NCBI RefSeq assembly: GCF_004004565.1
Contig: NZ_SACM01000003.1
Coordinates: forward strand, 310,001 to 374,000
Origin: Inhella crocodyli
Lineage (GTDB): Bacteria > Pseudomonadota > Gammaproteobacteria > Burkholderiales > Burkholderiaceae_C
Reading direction: 5' to 3'
Length of the DNA stretch: 64,000 nucleotides
Shown: piece after piece, positions 54,205 to 63,700 of the stretch
How positions within the stretch are numbered: the stretch's first letter is position 1
Layout of the letters: every line of letters starts with the position of its first letter
Translations under genes and position numbers: made by a program
Notes under the pieces: generated by a model
What the model saw: only the letters and a program-made list of their open reading frames with translations
Databases searched by the model: none
What the model was told of the DNA's origin: nothing

Positions 54205-54380
54205 GCGGCCGGTCCTGGGTCCTCACCCATGCCCGTCCGCTTGCAGGCGGCCGGTCCTTCGTGAGGCGTCGGACCGTCCACTGGGACGGTCCTCGGTCCT
54301 CACCCATGCCCGTCCGCTCGTAGGCGGCCGGTCCTTCGCGAGGCGTCGGACCGTCCATTGGGACGGTCCTCGGTCCTCAC
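54205..54380. repeat. 77-bp tandem repeats with hairpins
   Basis: Two near-identical units start at 54221 and 54298, with the beginning of a third at 54375 and a partial unit before them. Each unit contains GGACCGTCC and GGACGGTCC arms that can form a 9-bp stem, plus GGCGGCCGGTCC. They fill the gap between the convergent HD-GYP and zinc-ribbon genes, so a role in transcription termination is possible. Confidence 0.75.
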
Positions 54381-55526
54381 TCAGAACGATTGGCCCAGGC
54401 CGGACCACCAGGTGGCCAGCGCCACCGCCAGCAGGCCCAGCACGACGGCGCTGCCGATCTTCCAGGCCGACCAAGGCCGCTCGCCCATCACGGCGCCGCT
54501 GTGCCCGTTGACGACGACCTGGCAGCGCTCGCCCTGCCAGCGGTAATGCACCAGCCACACCGGCAGTAGCAGGTGGCGGAAGCGGACCTCGGAAAACCGC
54601 GGGCTCATCTGCACGATGCGCTGCTCGTCGCCGCCGATGTCGCGCCGCACGGCCTCGCGCAGCACGGGCAGCATGAAGTGCTCGCGCGCCGTGGCGAAGG
54701 CCGGGCGCAGGCCCAGTTGGTAGGCCTCCACCGTGAAGCCGGCCAGCAGTGCCGGGTCGTAGGGCTGCAGCAGGGCCACAGGCACCTCGCCCAGCACCTG
54801 GTCGCGGCTTGCGGGCAGGCTGTTCGACGCGGCCACGATCACGTCGTCGAAGTCGTGGCGCACCTCGCCGCGCACGCGCTCCCAATCGGTGACGGTGCGG
54901 CGCTCTGTCACCACGCGGCCTTGGGCGTCGGTGCGCGCACTCACCTCCACGCGGTGGGTGCCGCGATCGCCGGCGTAAGCGGTGTCGGTTCGCGCGTCGA
55001 AGGACCAGGCTGGCAGGTACGCGCCGCGCAGCCCTTCGGGCGCGCGCACGGCCTGGCGCAGGGCATTGGGCGCGAACCATCGGCTGTCGATCCAGCGCTG
55101 GAAAGCCAGGCGTGCCGCCGCGTCGTCGAGCCGAAAGGGCAACACCGCCTGCGGCCGAATCAAGCGTTCGGCCTGCGCTTGCACGCTGCTCAGCGGCGCC
55201 GTGCAAAAGGCGCAGGTGCTGGCCATCACGTTCGGGTCGAAGTGGGTGTGCGCGCCGCACTGCGGGCAGGTGACGACCTGCGGCTCGATGGCCGGCTCGT
55301 TGCCGGCGCGCTGCTCCAGCGCCGCCTCGTAGTCCTGCTCGGCGAGGGCGGCTTCGCGGGCCACCGTGCCCCCTTCGGGCAACACCGTTTGCCCGCCGCA
55401 AGCGACGCAAGCGAGTGCACCGCTGCGCGGCTCGAAGCGCATCAGGCCGCCGCAACCCGCGCACACCGGCGGTTGGTGAGCGGACGTGGCGTCGGTGCCT
55501 GGATCGGTGGTGGCGTGGGCGGGCAT
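54381..55526 (-). CDS. Zinc-ribbon membrane protein
   Basis: A 381-residue protein. Two CxxC pairs at the N-terminus, CAGCGG with CVACGG, form a zinc ribbon, and CPQCGA with CAFCTA form a second. The C-terminal end has one or two membrane helices (SAVVLGLLAVALATWW). A middle region of strands follows (WSFDARTDTAYAGDRG). The family resembles uncharacterised 'TFIIB-type zinc ribbon' membrane proteins. The start at 55526 is the last ATG before the ribbon. Confidence 0.72.
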   Translation of the reverse strand: MPAHATTDPGTDATSAHQPPVCAGCGGLMRFEPRSGALACVACGGQTVLPEGGTVAREAALAEQDYEAALEQRAGNEPAIEPQVVTCPQCGAHTHFDPNVMASTCAFCTAPLSSVQAQAERLIRPQAVLPFRLDDAAARLAFQRWIDSRWFAPNALRQAVRAPEGLRGAYLPAWSFDARTDTAYAGDRGTHRVEVSARTDAQGRVVTERRTVTDWERVRGEVRHDFDDVIVAASNSLPASRDQVLGEVPVALLQPYDPALLAGFTVEAYQLGLRPAFATAREHFMLPVLREAVRRDIGGDEQRIVQMSPRFSEVRFRHLLLPVWLVHYRWQGERCQVVVNGHSGAVMGERPWSAWKIGSAVVLGLLAVALATWWSGLGQSF

Positions 55527-55635
55527 GGCGGCGGCATTGTGGGGCGGTGTGGGCGTCAAGCGGCGCAAACCCAAAGGGGTGAGGCGGCGCGCGCCACCTA
55601 GAGTGCAGACCTTTGGTTGGCGGCAGGAGCCCGGC

Positions 55636-58600
55636 TTGATCCTTCGTTCATTGACCCTGTTGGCGGGCGGCCTGCTGGCCGTCAGCGCCGCGGCGCAAGC
55701 CCTGAACACCGAGCGCCCCGCCGGCCTGCGCGAAGCACCGTCCACCTGGCACGCCTTCACCGACGCGCGCTTGGTGCTGGCCCCGGGCCAGGCGGTCGAG
55801 CGCGGCACCCTGCTGGTGCGCGACGGCCGCATCGTGGCCGTGGGCGCGAACGTGGCGGTGCCGGCCGGCGCCCGCGTGTGGCCGTTGAATGGGCGCAGCG
55901 TCTACGCCGGCTTCATCGACCTGGCCAGCCCCCTGGGCGTGCCCGCGGCCATGCGCGAACCCCCGCCCGCGCCGGTGGCCAACCCCTTCGACCCGGCCAG
56001 CAACCGCGCGCCCGCGCGGCCCGAGGGCCCGGCGCCGGTCGCGCGCAGCCTGTCGCTGCGCAACCCCATGGTCCGCCCGGAGCAGCAGGTGGCCTCGCAG
56101 TGGGAGGCCACGCCCGAGGCCGTGGCCGCGCTGCGGCAGCTGGGCTTCACCGCCGTGCTGGCCGCCCCCGGTCACGGCGTGCTGCGCGGCCAAGGCGCCC
56201 TGGTGGCCCTGCGCGACGGCCGCGACGCAAAAGACGCCGTGCTGGCGAGCGCGCCCTCGCAACACCTGGGCTTCGACCTGCTCGGCTGGGGCCGCTACCC
56301 CAGCTCTTTGATGGGCGCGACCGCGTTGCTGCGCCAGACCCTGCTGGACGCCCGCTGGTACGGGCAGCAGGCCGCGGGCCGCGCCGCGCCCAACGCCAGC
56401 CTGGCGGCCTTGCAGCCCGTGCTGAAGGGCGAGCAGCTGGTGGTGGCCCAGGCCCGCGACGAGCAAGACCTCAGCCGCTGGCTGGCCCTGCGCGACGAGT
56501 TCGGCCTGCGCCAGCGCTTCGTGCTGCAGGGCACGGGCCACGAGTACCGGCACCTCCAGGCGCTGCAAAAGGGCCAGGCCACCGTGCTGGTGCCCCTGGC
56601 CTTCCCCGAGGCCCCGGCGGTGGCCGGCGACGCCGGCGCGCAAGCCCCGCTGCACGAGCTGCAGCACTGGGAGGCCGCGCCTTCGAATGCCGCCTGGCTG
56701 GCGCAAGCCGGTGTGCCCGTGGCCCTCACCGCCGCCGGGCTGCGCCGGCCCGAGCGCGACTTCTGGCCCCGCGTGCGCCAAGCGGTTCAGCGCGGCTGGC
56801 GTGCCGATGCCGCCTTGGCCGCCCTGACCACCACGCCCGCCGCGCTGCTGAACGAAAGCGCGCGCTTGGGCACCCTGGCCCCGGGCAAGCTGGCCCACGC
56901 CGTGGTGATGAGCGGCGACCCCTTCACCGACCCCGAGGCCGAGCCGGTGCTGTCCGTGGTGGGCGAGCAGGTGCACCTGCACGCCGCCTGGCGACAGCCC
57001 GACGCCCGTGGCCGCTGGACCCTGCCCGACGACAGCGTGCTGACCGTGGGCGGTCCCCGCGCCAAGCCCACGGCCCAACTCGGCGAGCGTGCCTGCACCC
57101 TGGCCCTGGACGACGCGCAGTGGCAATTGGGGTGTGGCGACTGGCAGGTGGTGGCGCAGCAAAGCGGCGAGCGCCTGACCGGCACCCTGCGCCGTGGCGG
57201 CGAGCCCCTGGTCGACTGGCAGGCCAAGCGCAGCGCGCCGCACACGGCCAAGCCGGCCGCGGTCGAAGCGCCGCCCACGCCGATCACGGACGGTCGCTAC
57301 CCCTACGGCGCCTACGGCATCGCCCCCGCGCCGGCCGAAACGGTGCTCATCCGCGGCGCCACGGTCTGGACCCAGGGGCCGCAAGGCACCTTGGCCGCCG
57401 CCGACGTGCTGGTGCAAGACGGCCGCATCGCCGCCGTGGCCCCCACGCTGGCCGCGCCGTCCGGCGCGCAGGTGATCGAAGCCCGCGGCCTGCACCTCAC
57501 GCCCGGCCTGGTGGACGCGCACTCGCACATCGCCACCGCCCGCGGGGTCAACGAAGGCAGCGACTCGGTCACCGCCGAGGTGCGCGTGGCCGACGCGCTG
57601 GACGCCACCGACATCAACCTTTACCGCCAGCTGGCCGGCGGCGTGACCACCGCCAACCTGCTGCACGGCTCGTCCAACGCCATCGGCGGACAAAGCGCCG
57701 TGGTCAAGCTGCGCTGGGGCCAGCCGGCCACGGGCCTGCTGTTCAGCCAAGCACCGCCGAGCAACAAGTTCGCCCTGGGCGAGAACGTCAAGCAGTCCAA
57801 CTACGGCAACGGCGAGCGCTACCCGCAGACCCGCGCCGGCGTCGAGCAACTGCTGCGCGACGCCTTCGCCCAGGCCGAGGACTACGCCGCCCGTCGCGCG
57901 GCCGACCCGAGCGGCACGCGCCGCGACCTGCGCCTGGAGGCCCTGGCCGAGCTGCGCGCCGGCACGCGCCACATCCACATCCACAGCTACCGGGCCGACG
58001 AGATCTTGATGTTCATCCGCCTGGCGCGCGAGAAGCAGCTCAAGGTCGCCGCCTTCCAGCACGTGCTGGAGGGCTACAAGGTCGCGCCCGAGATCGCCAG
58101 CCTCGGCGCTGGCGCCAGCTCGTTCGCGGACTGGTGGGGCTTCAAGGCCGAGACCTTCGACGGCGTGGTGGGCAACCCGGCGATGCTGGTGCGCGCCGGC
58201 GTGCTGACCAGCGTGAACAGCGACGACGCCGAATTGGCCCGGCGCCTGAACACCGAGGCCGCCAAGTCGGTGCGCGTGGGCGGCCTGTCGCCCGAGGAGG
58301 CGCTGGCCCTGGTCACGCGCAACCCGGCGCGGCAGCTGGGCGTGGACCGCTGGATCGGCAGCGTCGAGCCCGGCAAGCACGCCGACCTGGTGCTGTGGAG
58401 CGGCCCCCCGCTGTCGGCCTTCAGCACCGTCCAGTCCACCTGGGTGGACGGGCGCCGGCTGTACGACCGCCGCCAAGACGCCCTGCTGCGCCTGCGCGAC
58501 GCCAAAGAGCGCGAGCGCCTGCTGATGCGCGTGGCCCAGGCCACGGAGGCCGGCGACAAGAAGGACAAAGCCGCAGCGCCGGCCAGTGCGCTCGATGCGC

Positions 58601-58695
58601 TGCTGGCCCGCTCGCGCGCGCTGGCCCGCATCGCCCACGCCGACTACCACGACGGCCAAGCCGCCCACGAGTGCACCGAGGAGCACCTGCAATGA
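55636..58695 (+). CDS. Exported double-domain amidohydrolase
   Basis: A 1019-residue protein with a signal peptide (SLTLLAGGLLAVSAAAQA). It contains two amidohydrolase-like halves. The first (about residues 35-450) has the start strands but no HxH: GRSVYAGFIDLASPLG stands where PGLIDxHxH is expected. The second (about 560-960) is intact, with PGLVDAHSHI (His629 and His631), FQHVLEGYK and the Asp of SVNSDDAE. Thus only the second half can hold two metals. The start is a TTG after GGCAGGAG. It overlaps the next gene (ATGA). Confidence 0.85.
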   Translation: MILRSLTLLAGGLLAVSAAAQALNTERPAGLREAPSTWHAFTDARLVLAPGQAVERGTLLVRDGRIVAVGANVAVPAGARVWPLNGRSVYAGFIDLASPLGVPAAMREPPPAPVANPFDPASNRAPARPEGPAPVARSLSLRNPMVRPEQQVASQWEATPEAVAALRQLGFTAVLAAPGHGVLRGQGALVALRDGRDAKDAVLASAPSQHLGFDLLGWGRYPSSLMGATALLRQTLLDARWYGQQAAGRAAPNASLAALQPVLKGEQLVVAQARDEQDLSRWLALRDEFGLRQRFVLQGTGHEYRHLQALQKGQATVLVPLAFPEAPAVAGDAGAQAPLHELQHWEAAPSNAAWLAQAGVPVALTAAGLRRPERDFWPRVRQAVQRGWRADAALAALTTTPAALLNESARLGTLAPGKLAHAVVMSGDPFTDPEAEPVLSVVGEQVHLHAAWRQPDARGRWTLPDDSVLTVGGPRAKPTAQLGERACTLALDDAQWQLGCGDWQVVAQQSGERLTGTLRRGGEPLVDWQAKRSAPHTAKPAAVEAPPTPITDGRYPYGAYGIAPAPAETVLIRGATVWTQGPQGTLAAADVLVQDGRIAAVAPTLAAPSGAQVIEARGLHLTPGLVDAHSHIATARGVNEGSDSVTAEVRVADALDATDINLYRQLAGGVTTANLLHGSSNAIGGQSAVVKLRWGQPATGLLFSQAPPSNKFALGENVKQSNYGNGERYPQTRAGVEQLLRDAFAQAEDYAARRAADPSGTRRDLRLEALAELRAGTRHIHIHSYRADEILMFIRLAREKQLKVAAFQHVLEGYKVAPEIASLGAGASSFADWWGFKAETFDGVVGNPAMLVRAGVLTSVNSDDAELARRLNTEAAKSVRVGGLSPEEALALVTRNPARQLGVDRWIGSVEPGKHADLVLWSGPPLSAFSTVQSTWVDGRRLYDRRQDALLRLRDAKERERLLMRVAQATEAGDKKDKAAAPASALDALLARSRALARIAHADYHDGQAAHECTEEHLQ

Positions 58696-60002
58696 AGCGC
58701 CGCCTGTTCCTGAGCGCCGCTGCGGCGGCCGCCGCCGGGGCCTCCGCCCAGATCGCCCGCCCGCCCCAGCCGCCCGCGGCGCCCCTGCTGCTGCTCGGCG
58801 CCACGCTGCACCGCGTCTCGGCCCCGCCCTTGGTGCGCGGCCAGCTGCTGGTGGTGGACGGGCGCATCGCAGCCGTGGCCGCCGAGGGCGAGGCGCTGGC
58901 GCTGCCCCCCGGCACCCAAACCCTGCGCCTGGACGGCCTGCAGCTCTACCCCGGGCTGGTGGCGGCGAACACCCAGCTCGGCCTGGTCGAAGTGCCGACC
59001 GTGCGCGGCACCGTGGACGTGCAGGAGCGCGGGCCGCTGAACCCCAACGCCCACACGCTCACCAGCTTCCACGCTGACAGCGAGTTGGTGGCCGTGACCC
59101 GCGCCGACGGGGTGCTGACGGCCGAGGTGGCCCCCGTGAGTCCGCCCGGCGGCCTGCTGGCCGGCCGCAGCGCCGTGATGCAGCTCGACGGCTGGGCCTG
59201 GCCCGACATGGCCTTGGTGCCCGAGCACGCCCTGCACCTGCACCTGCCGCCCACGCGCGCCGTGGCCGACGAGGACGACGACGACGAGGGCACGCCCGCA
59301 CCGGCCAACGCCGTGCGCGGCCGCCTGCGCCAACTGGACGAGGCCCTGGCCCAGGCCCGCGCCTACGCCGCGCAGCGCGAGGCCGACCCCAAAGCGCCGC
59401 GCGACCTGCGCCTCGAAGCCCTGGCGCCTTTCGCCGCCGGCCGCGCGCCGGTCTTCGTGCACGCCCAAGAGCTGAGCCAGCTGCGCCAGGCGCTGGCGCT
59501 GACCGAGCGCCACGGCCTGCGCACCACCCTGGTCGCCGGGCCCGACGTGGTGGCCCTGGCCCCGCTGCTGAAGGCCCGCGGCATCCCCGTGCTGGTGGAC
59601 GGTGTGCAGAAGCTGCCCCTGCGGCGCGACGACCCCATCGACGCGGCCGAGACCGTGCCCGCCCGCCTGCACGCGGCCGGCGTGCGCTTCGCCATCGCCC
59701 GCCAAGGCGGCCTGCGCGGGGCGCCCAACATCCGCAACCTGGCGCACGAGGCTGCCGCCGCGGTGGCGCACGGCCTGCCGCCCGAGGCCGCGCTGCGCGC
59801 CATCACGCTGGACGCCGCGGCGCTGCTGGGGGTGGACGGGCTGCTGGGCTCGCTGGACGTGGGCAAGCTCGCCACCTTCTTCGTCTGCGCCGGCGACCCG
59901 CTGGAGCCGAGCACGCGCGTGCAGCGCGTGTGGGTGCGCGGCCGCGAGATCGACCCGCGCAACCGCCACACCCGCTTGATGGACAAGTACCAAGCCCGCT
60001 GA
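58692..60002 (+). CDS. Exported amidohydrolase-like protein without metal ligands
   Basis: A 436-residue protein with a signal peptide (KRRLFLSAAAAAAAGASA). It has the amidohydrolase start and end strands, but where HxH should be, it reads YPGLVAANTQLGLVEV. An acidic run, DEDDDDEGT, is near residue 200. The first half of the previous protein is similarly degenerate. It is co-translated with the intact enzyme through a four-base overlap, which suggests a partner or chaperone-like subunit. Confidence 0.8.
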   Translation: MKRRLFLSAAAAAAAGASAQIARPPQPPAAPLLLLGATLHRVSAPPLVRGQLLVVDGRIAAVAAEGEALALPPGTQTLRLDGLQLYPGLVAANTQLGLVEVPTVRGTVDVQERGPLNPNAHTLTSFHADSELVAVTRADGVLTAEVAPVSPPGGLLAGRSAVMQLDGWAWPDMALVPEHALHLHLPPTRAVADEDDDDEGTPAPANAVRGRLRQLDEALAQARAYAAQREADPKAPRDLRLEALAPFAAGRAPVFVHAQELSQLRQALALTERHGLRTTLVAGPDVVALAPLLKARGIPVLVDGVQKLPLRRDDPIDAAETVPARLHAAGVRFAIARQGGLRGAPNIRNLAHEAAAAVAHGLPPEAALRAITLDAAALLGVDGLLGSLDVGKLATFFVCAGDPLEPSTRVQRVWVRGREIDPRNRHTRLMDKYQAR

Positions 60003-60036
60003 GGCCCGCGTCCCCCACCCACCCCGGAGCCCGACC

Positions 60037-60657
60037 ATGGCCTTCATGGGCATCGCCGACTATCCCGCCTTCGCGCTCGCCATCTGGGTATTCTTGATGA
60101 TCCCCGGGCCGGGCAACCTCGTGCTCATCGGCGCCACGGGCAAGGGCGGCGTGCGCGGCGGCCTCGCGGCCTCGTTCGGCGTCATCGCCGGCGACCAGGT
60201 GTTGATGTGGAGCGCGGTCGCCGGCGTGGCCGCGGTGCTCCAGGCCGCGCCCACCCTGTTCACCGCCGTGCAGTGGGCCGGGGCGGCCTACCTGGTGGTG
60301 CTGGGCGTCAAGATGCTGCGCGCCCGGCCGGGCACGGGCCCGGTGCTGGAGGTCCAGCCGCGGCACTACTTCCGCCAGGCCCTGGGCATCACCTTGCTCA
60401 ACCCCAAGGCCATCGTTTTCTACATGGCCTTCTTCCCGCAGTTCGTGCACCCCACGCAGCACCAGGGCCTGCTCACCTTCGCGGCCATGGCCCTGACCGT
60501 GGCCGCCATCACCCTGCTGTACTGCGCCCTCGCCATCGCCCTCACCCGCTGGGCGGCCGACCGCTTGCGCGCCAGCCCGATGGCCGGCGTGTGGCTGGAG
60601 CGCGGGGCCGGCGGCTTGCTCGTGGGCTTTGGTTTGAAGCTGGCGCTGGGGCGCTGA
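60037..60657 (+). CDS. LysE family translocator
   Basis: A 206-residue exporter with six membrane helices. The LysE marks are FLMIPGPGNLVLIGATGKGG at the N-terminus, AAYLVVLGVKMLR and the second-half GITLLNPKAIVFYMAFFPQF. Amino-acid or homoserine-lactone export is inferred. The ATG follows CCCGGAGCCCG. It lies 34 bp after the amidohydrolase pair. Confidence 0.9.
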   Translation: MAFMGIADYPAFALAIWVFLMIPGPGNLVLIGATGKGGVRGGLAASFGVIAGDQVLMWSAVAGVAAVLQAAPTLFTAVQWAGAAYLVVLGVKMLRARPGTGPVLEVQPRHYFRQALGITLLNPKAIVFYMAFFPQFVHPTQHQGLLTFAAMALTVAAITLLYCALAIALTRWAADRLRASPMAGVWLERGAGGLLVGFGLKLALGR

Positions 60658-60727
60658 GGGCATCGGAAACCCTTCCCGATCGCAGGCCACTGCGGTTGGA
60701 TGCCGGGGCGCTGGTAGCCTCTAGAGC

Positions 60728-63700
60728 ATGAGCATGTCCGAGCAAGAACGCCTGCAAGCGCTGGCCGATTTGGAAGTGATGGACAGCGCGGCCGAGCGCG
60801 AGTTCGACGCCCTGGTGGCCATTGCGTCGGCGGTGTGCAACACCCCGATCTCCCTGATCAGCCTGGTGGACGACCGCCGCCAATGGTTCAAGGCCAACGT
60901 GGGGCTGCCGGGGGTGACCGAGACCCCGCGCGAAGTCGCCTTTTGCGCGCATGCCATCCAAGGCGATGCGCTCTTCGAGGTGCCCGACGCGACGCAGGAC
61001 GCCCGCTTCGCCGACAACCCCTTGGTCACTGGCCAACCGGACATCCGCTTCTACGCCGGTGAGCCACTTCGCCTGAGCAATGGCGCCCGGGTGGGCACCC
61101 TGTGCGTGATCGACCGGTCGCCGCGCGTGCTGGACGAGCACCAGCGCACCGTGCTGCGGCACCTGTCGGTGGCGGCGGTCCAGGCCTTGGAGGGGCGCCA
61201 CGCCCTGCGAGCCTTGCAACGGGCGCGCGAGGCGCTGCGCGCGGCCGAATCGCGCTTCGGCGGCCTGACGCAGGTGGCGCCGGTGGGCGTCTTCGCGGCC
61301 GATGCCCAGGGCCGGGCGATCTACACCAACGCACGCTGGCGCAGCATTTACGGGCTGAGCGACGACCAAGCCCTGGGCGACGGCTGGGCCAGCACCTTGC
61401 ACCCCGACGACCGCGACACCGTGTTTGCGGCCTGGCGCGATGCCGTGGCCGCACGGCGCGAACTCGACCTCAGCTTCCGCATCCAGCGCCCCGACGGCAA
61501 CCTGCGGCGCGTGCACTGCCGGGCGCGGGGCCTGCGCGGCGAGGACGGCGAACTCAGCGGCTATGTGGGCTCGGTGGAAGACGTGACCGATCGCAGCCTG
61601 TCGGCCGACGCGCTGCTGGACCTGCTGCAAAGCCAGTTCATCGTCACGGTCACCGACCTGAAAGGCACGATCTTGCAGGCCAGCCCGGCGGCGGCGGCCA
61701 TCAGCGGCTACACCGTCCAGGAGCTGGTTGGTGCGCCCCACAACATCGTGAATGCGGGGGTGCACCCGAAGGAGTTTTTCCAAGGGATGTACGACACCCT
61801 GCAGGCGGGCCGGACCTGGCGCAGTGAGAAGTGCAACCGGCGCAAGGACGGCTCGATCTACTGGGTCGATGCCGTGCTGGCGCCCCTGCCCGGCCTGGAC
61901 GGCCGCACCGAGCGCTACGTCTCGATCGCCACCGACATCACGGCGCGCAAAGCGCAGGAAGCCGCGCTGGGGCGCCTGCAGGCCTTGCTCGAACAAACCG
62001 GCGAAGTGGCCGGGGTGGGCGGGTGGGAGCTTGAGATCGGGGCCGCCGGCCCGGTCTGGACCGACCAAACCTGCCGCATCCACGGGGTGCCCCCGGGGCA
62101 CCGACCCAGCCTGGAAGAGGCCTTGGACTTCTATGCCCCCGAGGCCAAACCGGTCATCAGCGAGGCGGTGGCCCGGGCCCTGGCCACCGGAGGGGGCTGG
62201 GACCTCGAACTCCCCGTCATCCGCCGCGACGGGCGCCGCATTTGGGCCCGCGCCGTGGGCCACGTCGAGATGCGCGACGGGCAAGCGGTTCGCCTGATGG
62301 GCGCTTTCCAGGACATCACCGAGAAGCGCCGACAGGCCGACGAACTGCGCGGCGCTCACCAACGCATGCGCTTGGCGGCCGAGAGCGGCGGCATCGGCAT
62401 CTGGGACTTTGAGGTGGCCACCTCGACCCTGACTTGGGACGCGCAGATGCACCGGCTCTACGACTCGCCCAACGACGGCCGCCCGTTGGGGCACGCCGAT
62501 TGGCGCGATCGCATCCACCCCGAGGACGTGGGGCGCGCCGAGGCCGACCTGGCGCGCGCGCACGCCACGGGAGAGCCCTTCGACAGCGAGTTCCGCGTGG
62601 TCTGGCGGGATGGCAGCGTTCACCACATGCGGGCCACCGCACTCATCGAGAAAGATGCCACCGGGCGCCCGCTCCGGACCGTGGGGGTCAACTGGGACGT
62701 CACGCCCCTGCGGGAGATGGCGGCGCAATTGGCAGAGCAGCACGAGCTGCTGCACGTGACGCTCGAATCGATCGGCGACGCCGTGATCACCACCGACCAA
62801 GCCGCCAAGGTGACCTGGCTGAACCCGGTGGCCGAACGGCTCACGGGCTGGCCCAAGGCCGAGGCCAGCGGTCGGCACTTGGACGAGGTCTTCCAGATCG
62901 TCAACGAAGCCACCCGCCTTCCCGCCAAGAACCCCGTCCTGACCTGCCTGAGCGAAGGCAAGATCGTGGGCTTGGCCAACCACACCGTGCTCTTGGCGCG
63001 CGACGGCCAGGAGTACGGCATCGAAGACTCGGCCGCGCCCATCCGCCGGCCCGGGGGAGAAGTGCTCGGCGCTGTCTTGGTCTTCCACGACGTGACCGAG
63101 CAGCGCCGCATGAGCGGCGAGATGAGTTATCGCGCCACGCACGATCCGCTGACCGACCTGTTCAACCGCACCGAGCTCGACCAGCGCCTGCGCGCCTTGC
63201 TGCACGCGGCCCACGCCGACGGCAGCCAACACGCCCTGCTGTACATCGACCTGGACCAGTTCAAGGTGGTGAACGACACCTGCGGCCACAGCGCGGGGGA
63301 CGAGCTGTTGCAGCAGGTCGCGAAGCTCATGCAGCGCTGTGTGCGTTCGCGCGACGTGCTCGCGCGCTTGGGCGGTGACGAGTTCGGCGTGCTGCTGGAG
63401 CAATGCACCACGGAGCAGGCCATGCGCGTGGCGCAGAAGATCTGCGACGAGATGGAGCTCTTCCGGTTCGCACGGGGCGATCAACGCTTCCGGGTGGGGG
63501 CCAGCATCGGCCTGGTTCCCGTCGACCGGCGCTTTGCCACGCCCGCGCTCGTCATGCAAGCGGCCGACGCGGCCTGTTACTCGGCCAAAGAGAGCGGCCG
63601 AAACCGGGTGCACGAATGGGTCGAAACCGACGCCAACCTGGCGCACCGCCACGCCGAGATGCAGTGGTCCACGCGCTTGGAGCAAGCGCTGGACGACGAC

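Noticed and set aside
54205-54380. CRISPR array
   Set aside because: Units are contiguous 77-bp repeats with no unique spacers and no cas genes nearby.
55648-58692. Minus-strand frame of about 1000 codons opposite the amidohydrolase
   Set aside because: Its translation is a low-complexity Gly/Gln/His/Val-rich sequence without motifs, as expected for an antisense shadow.
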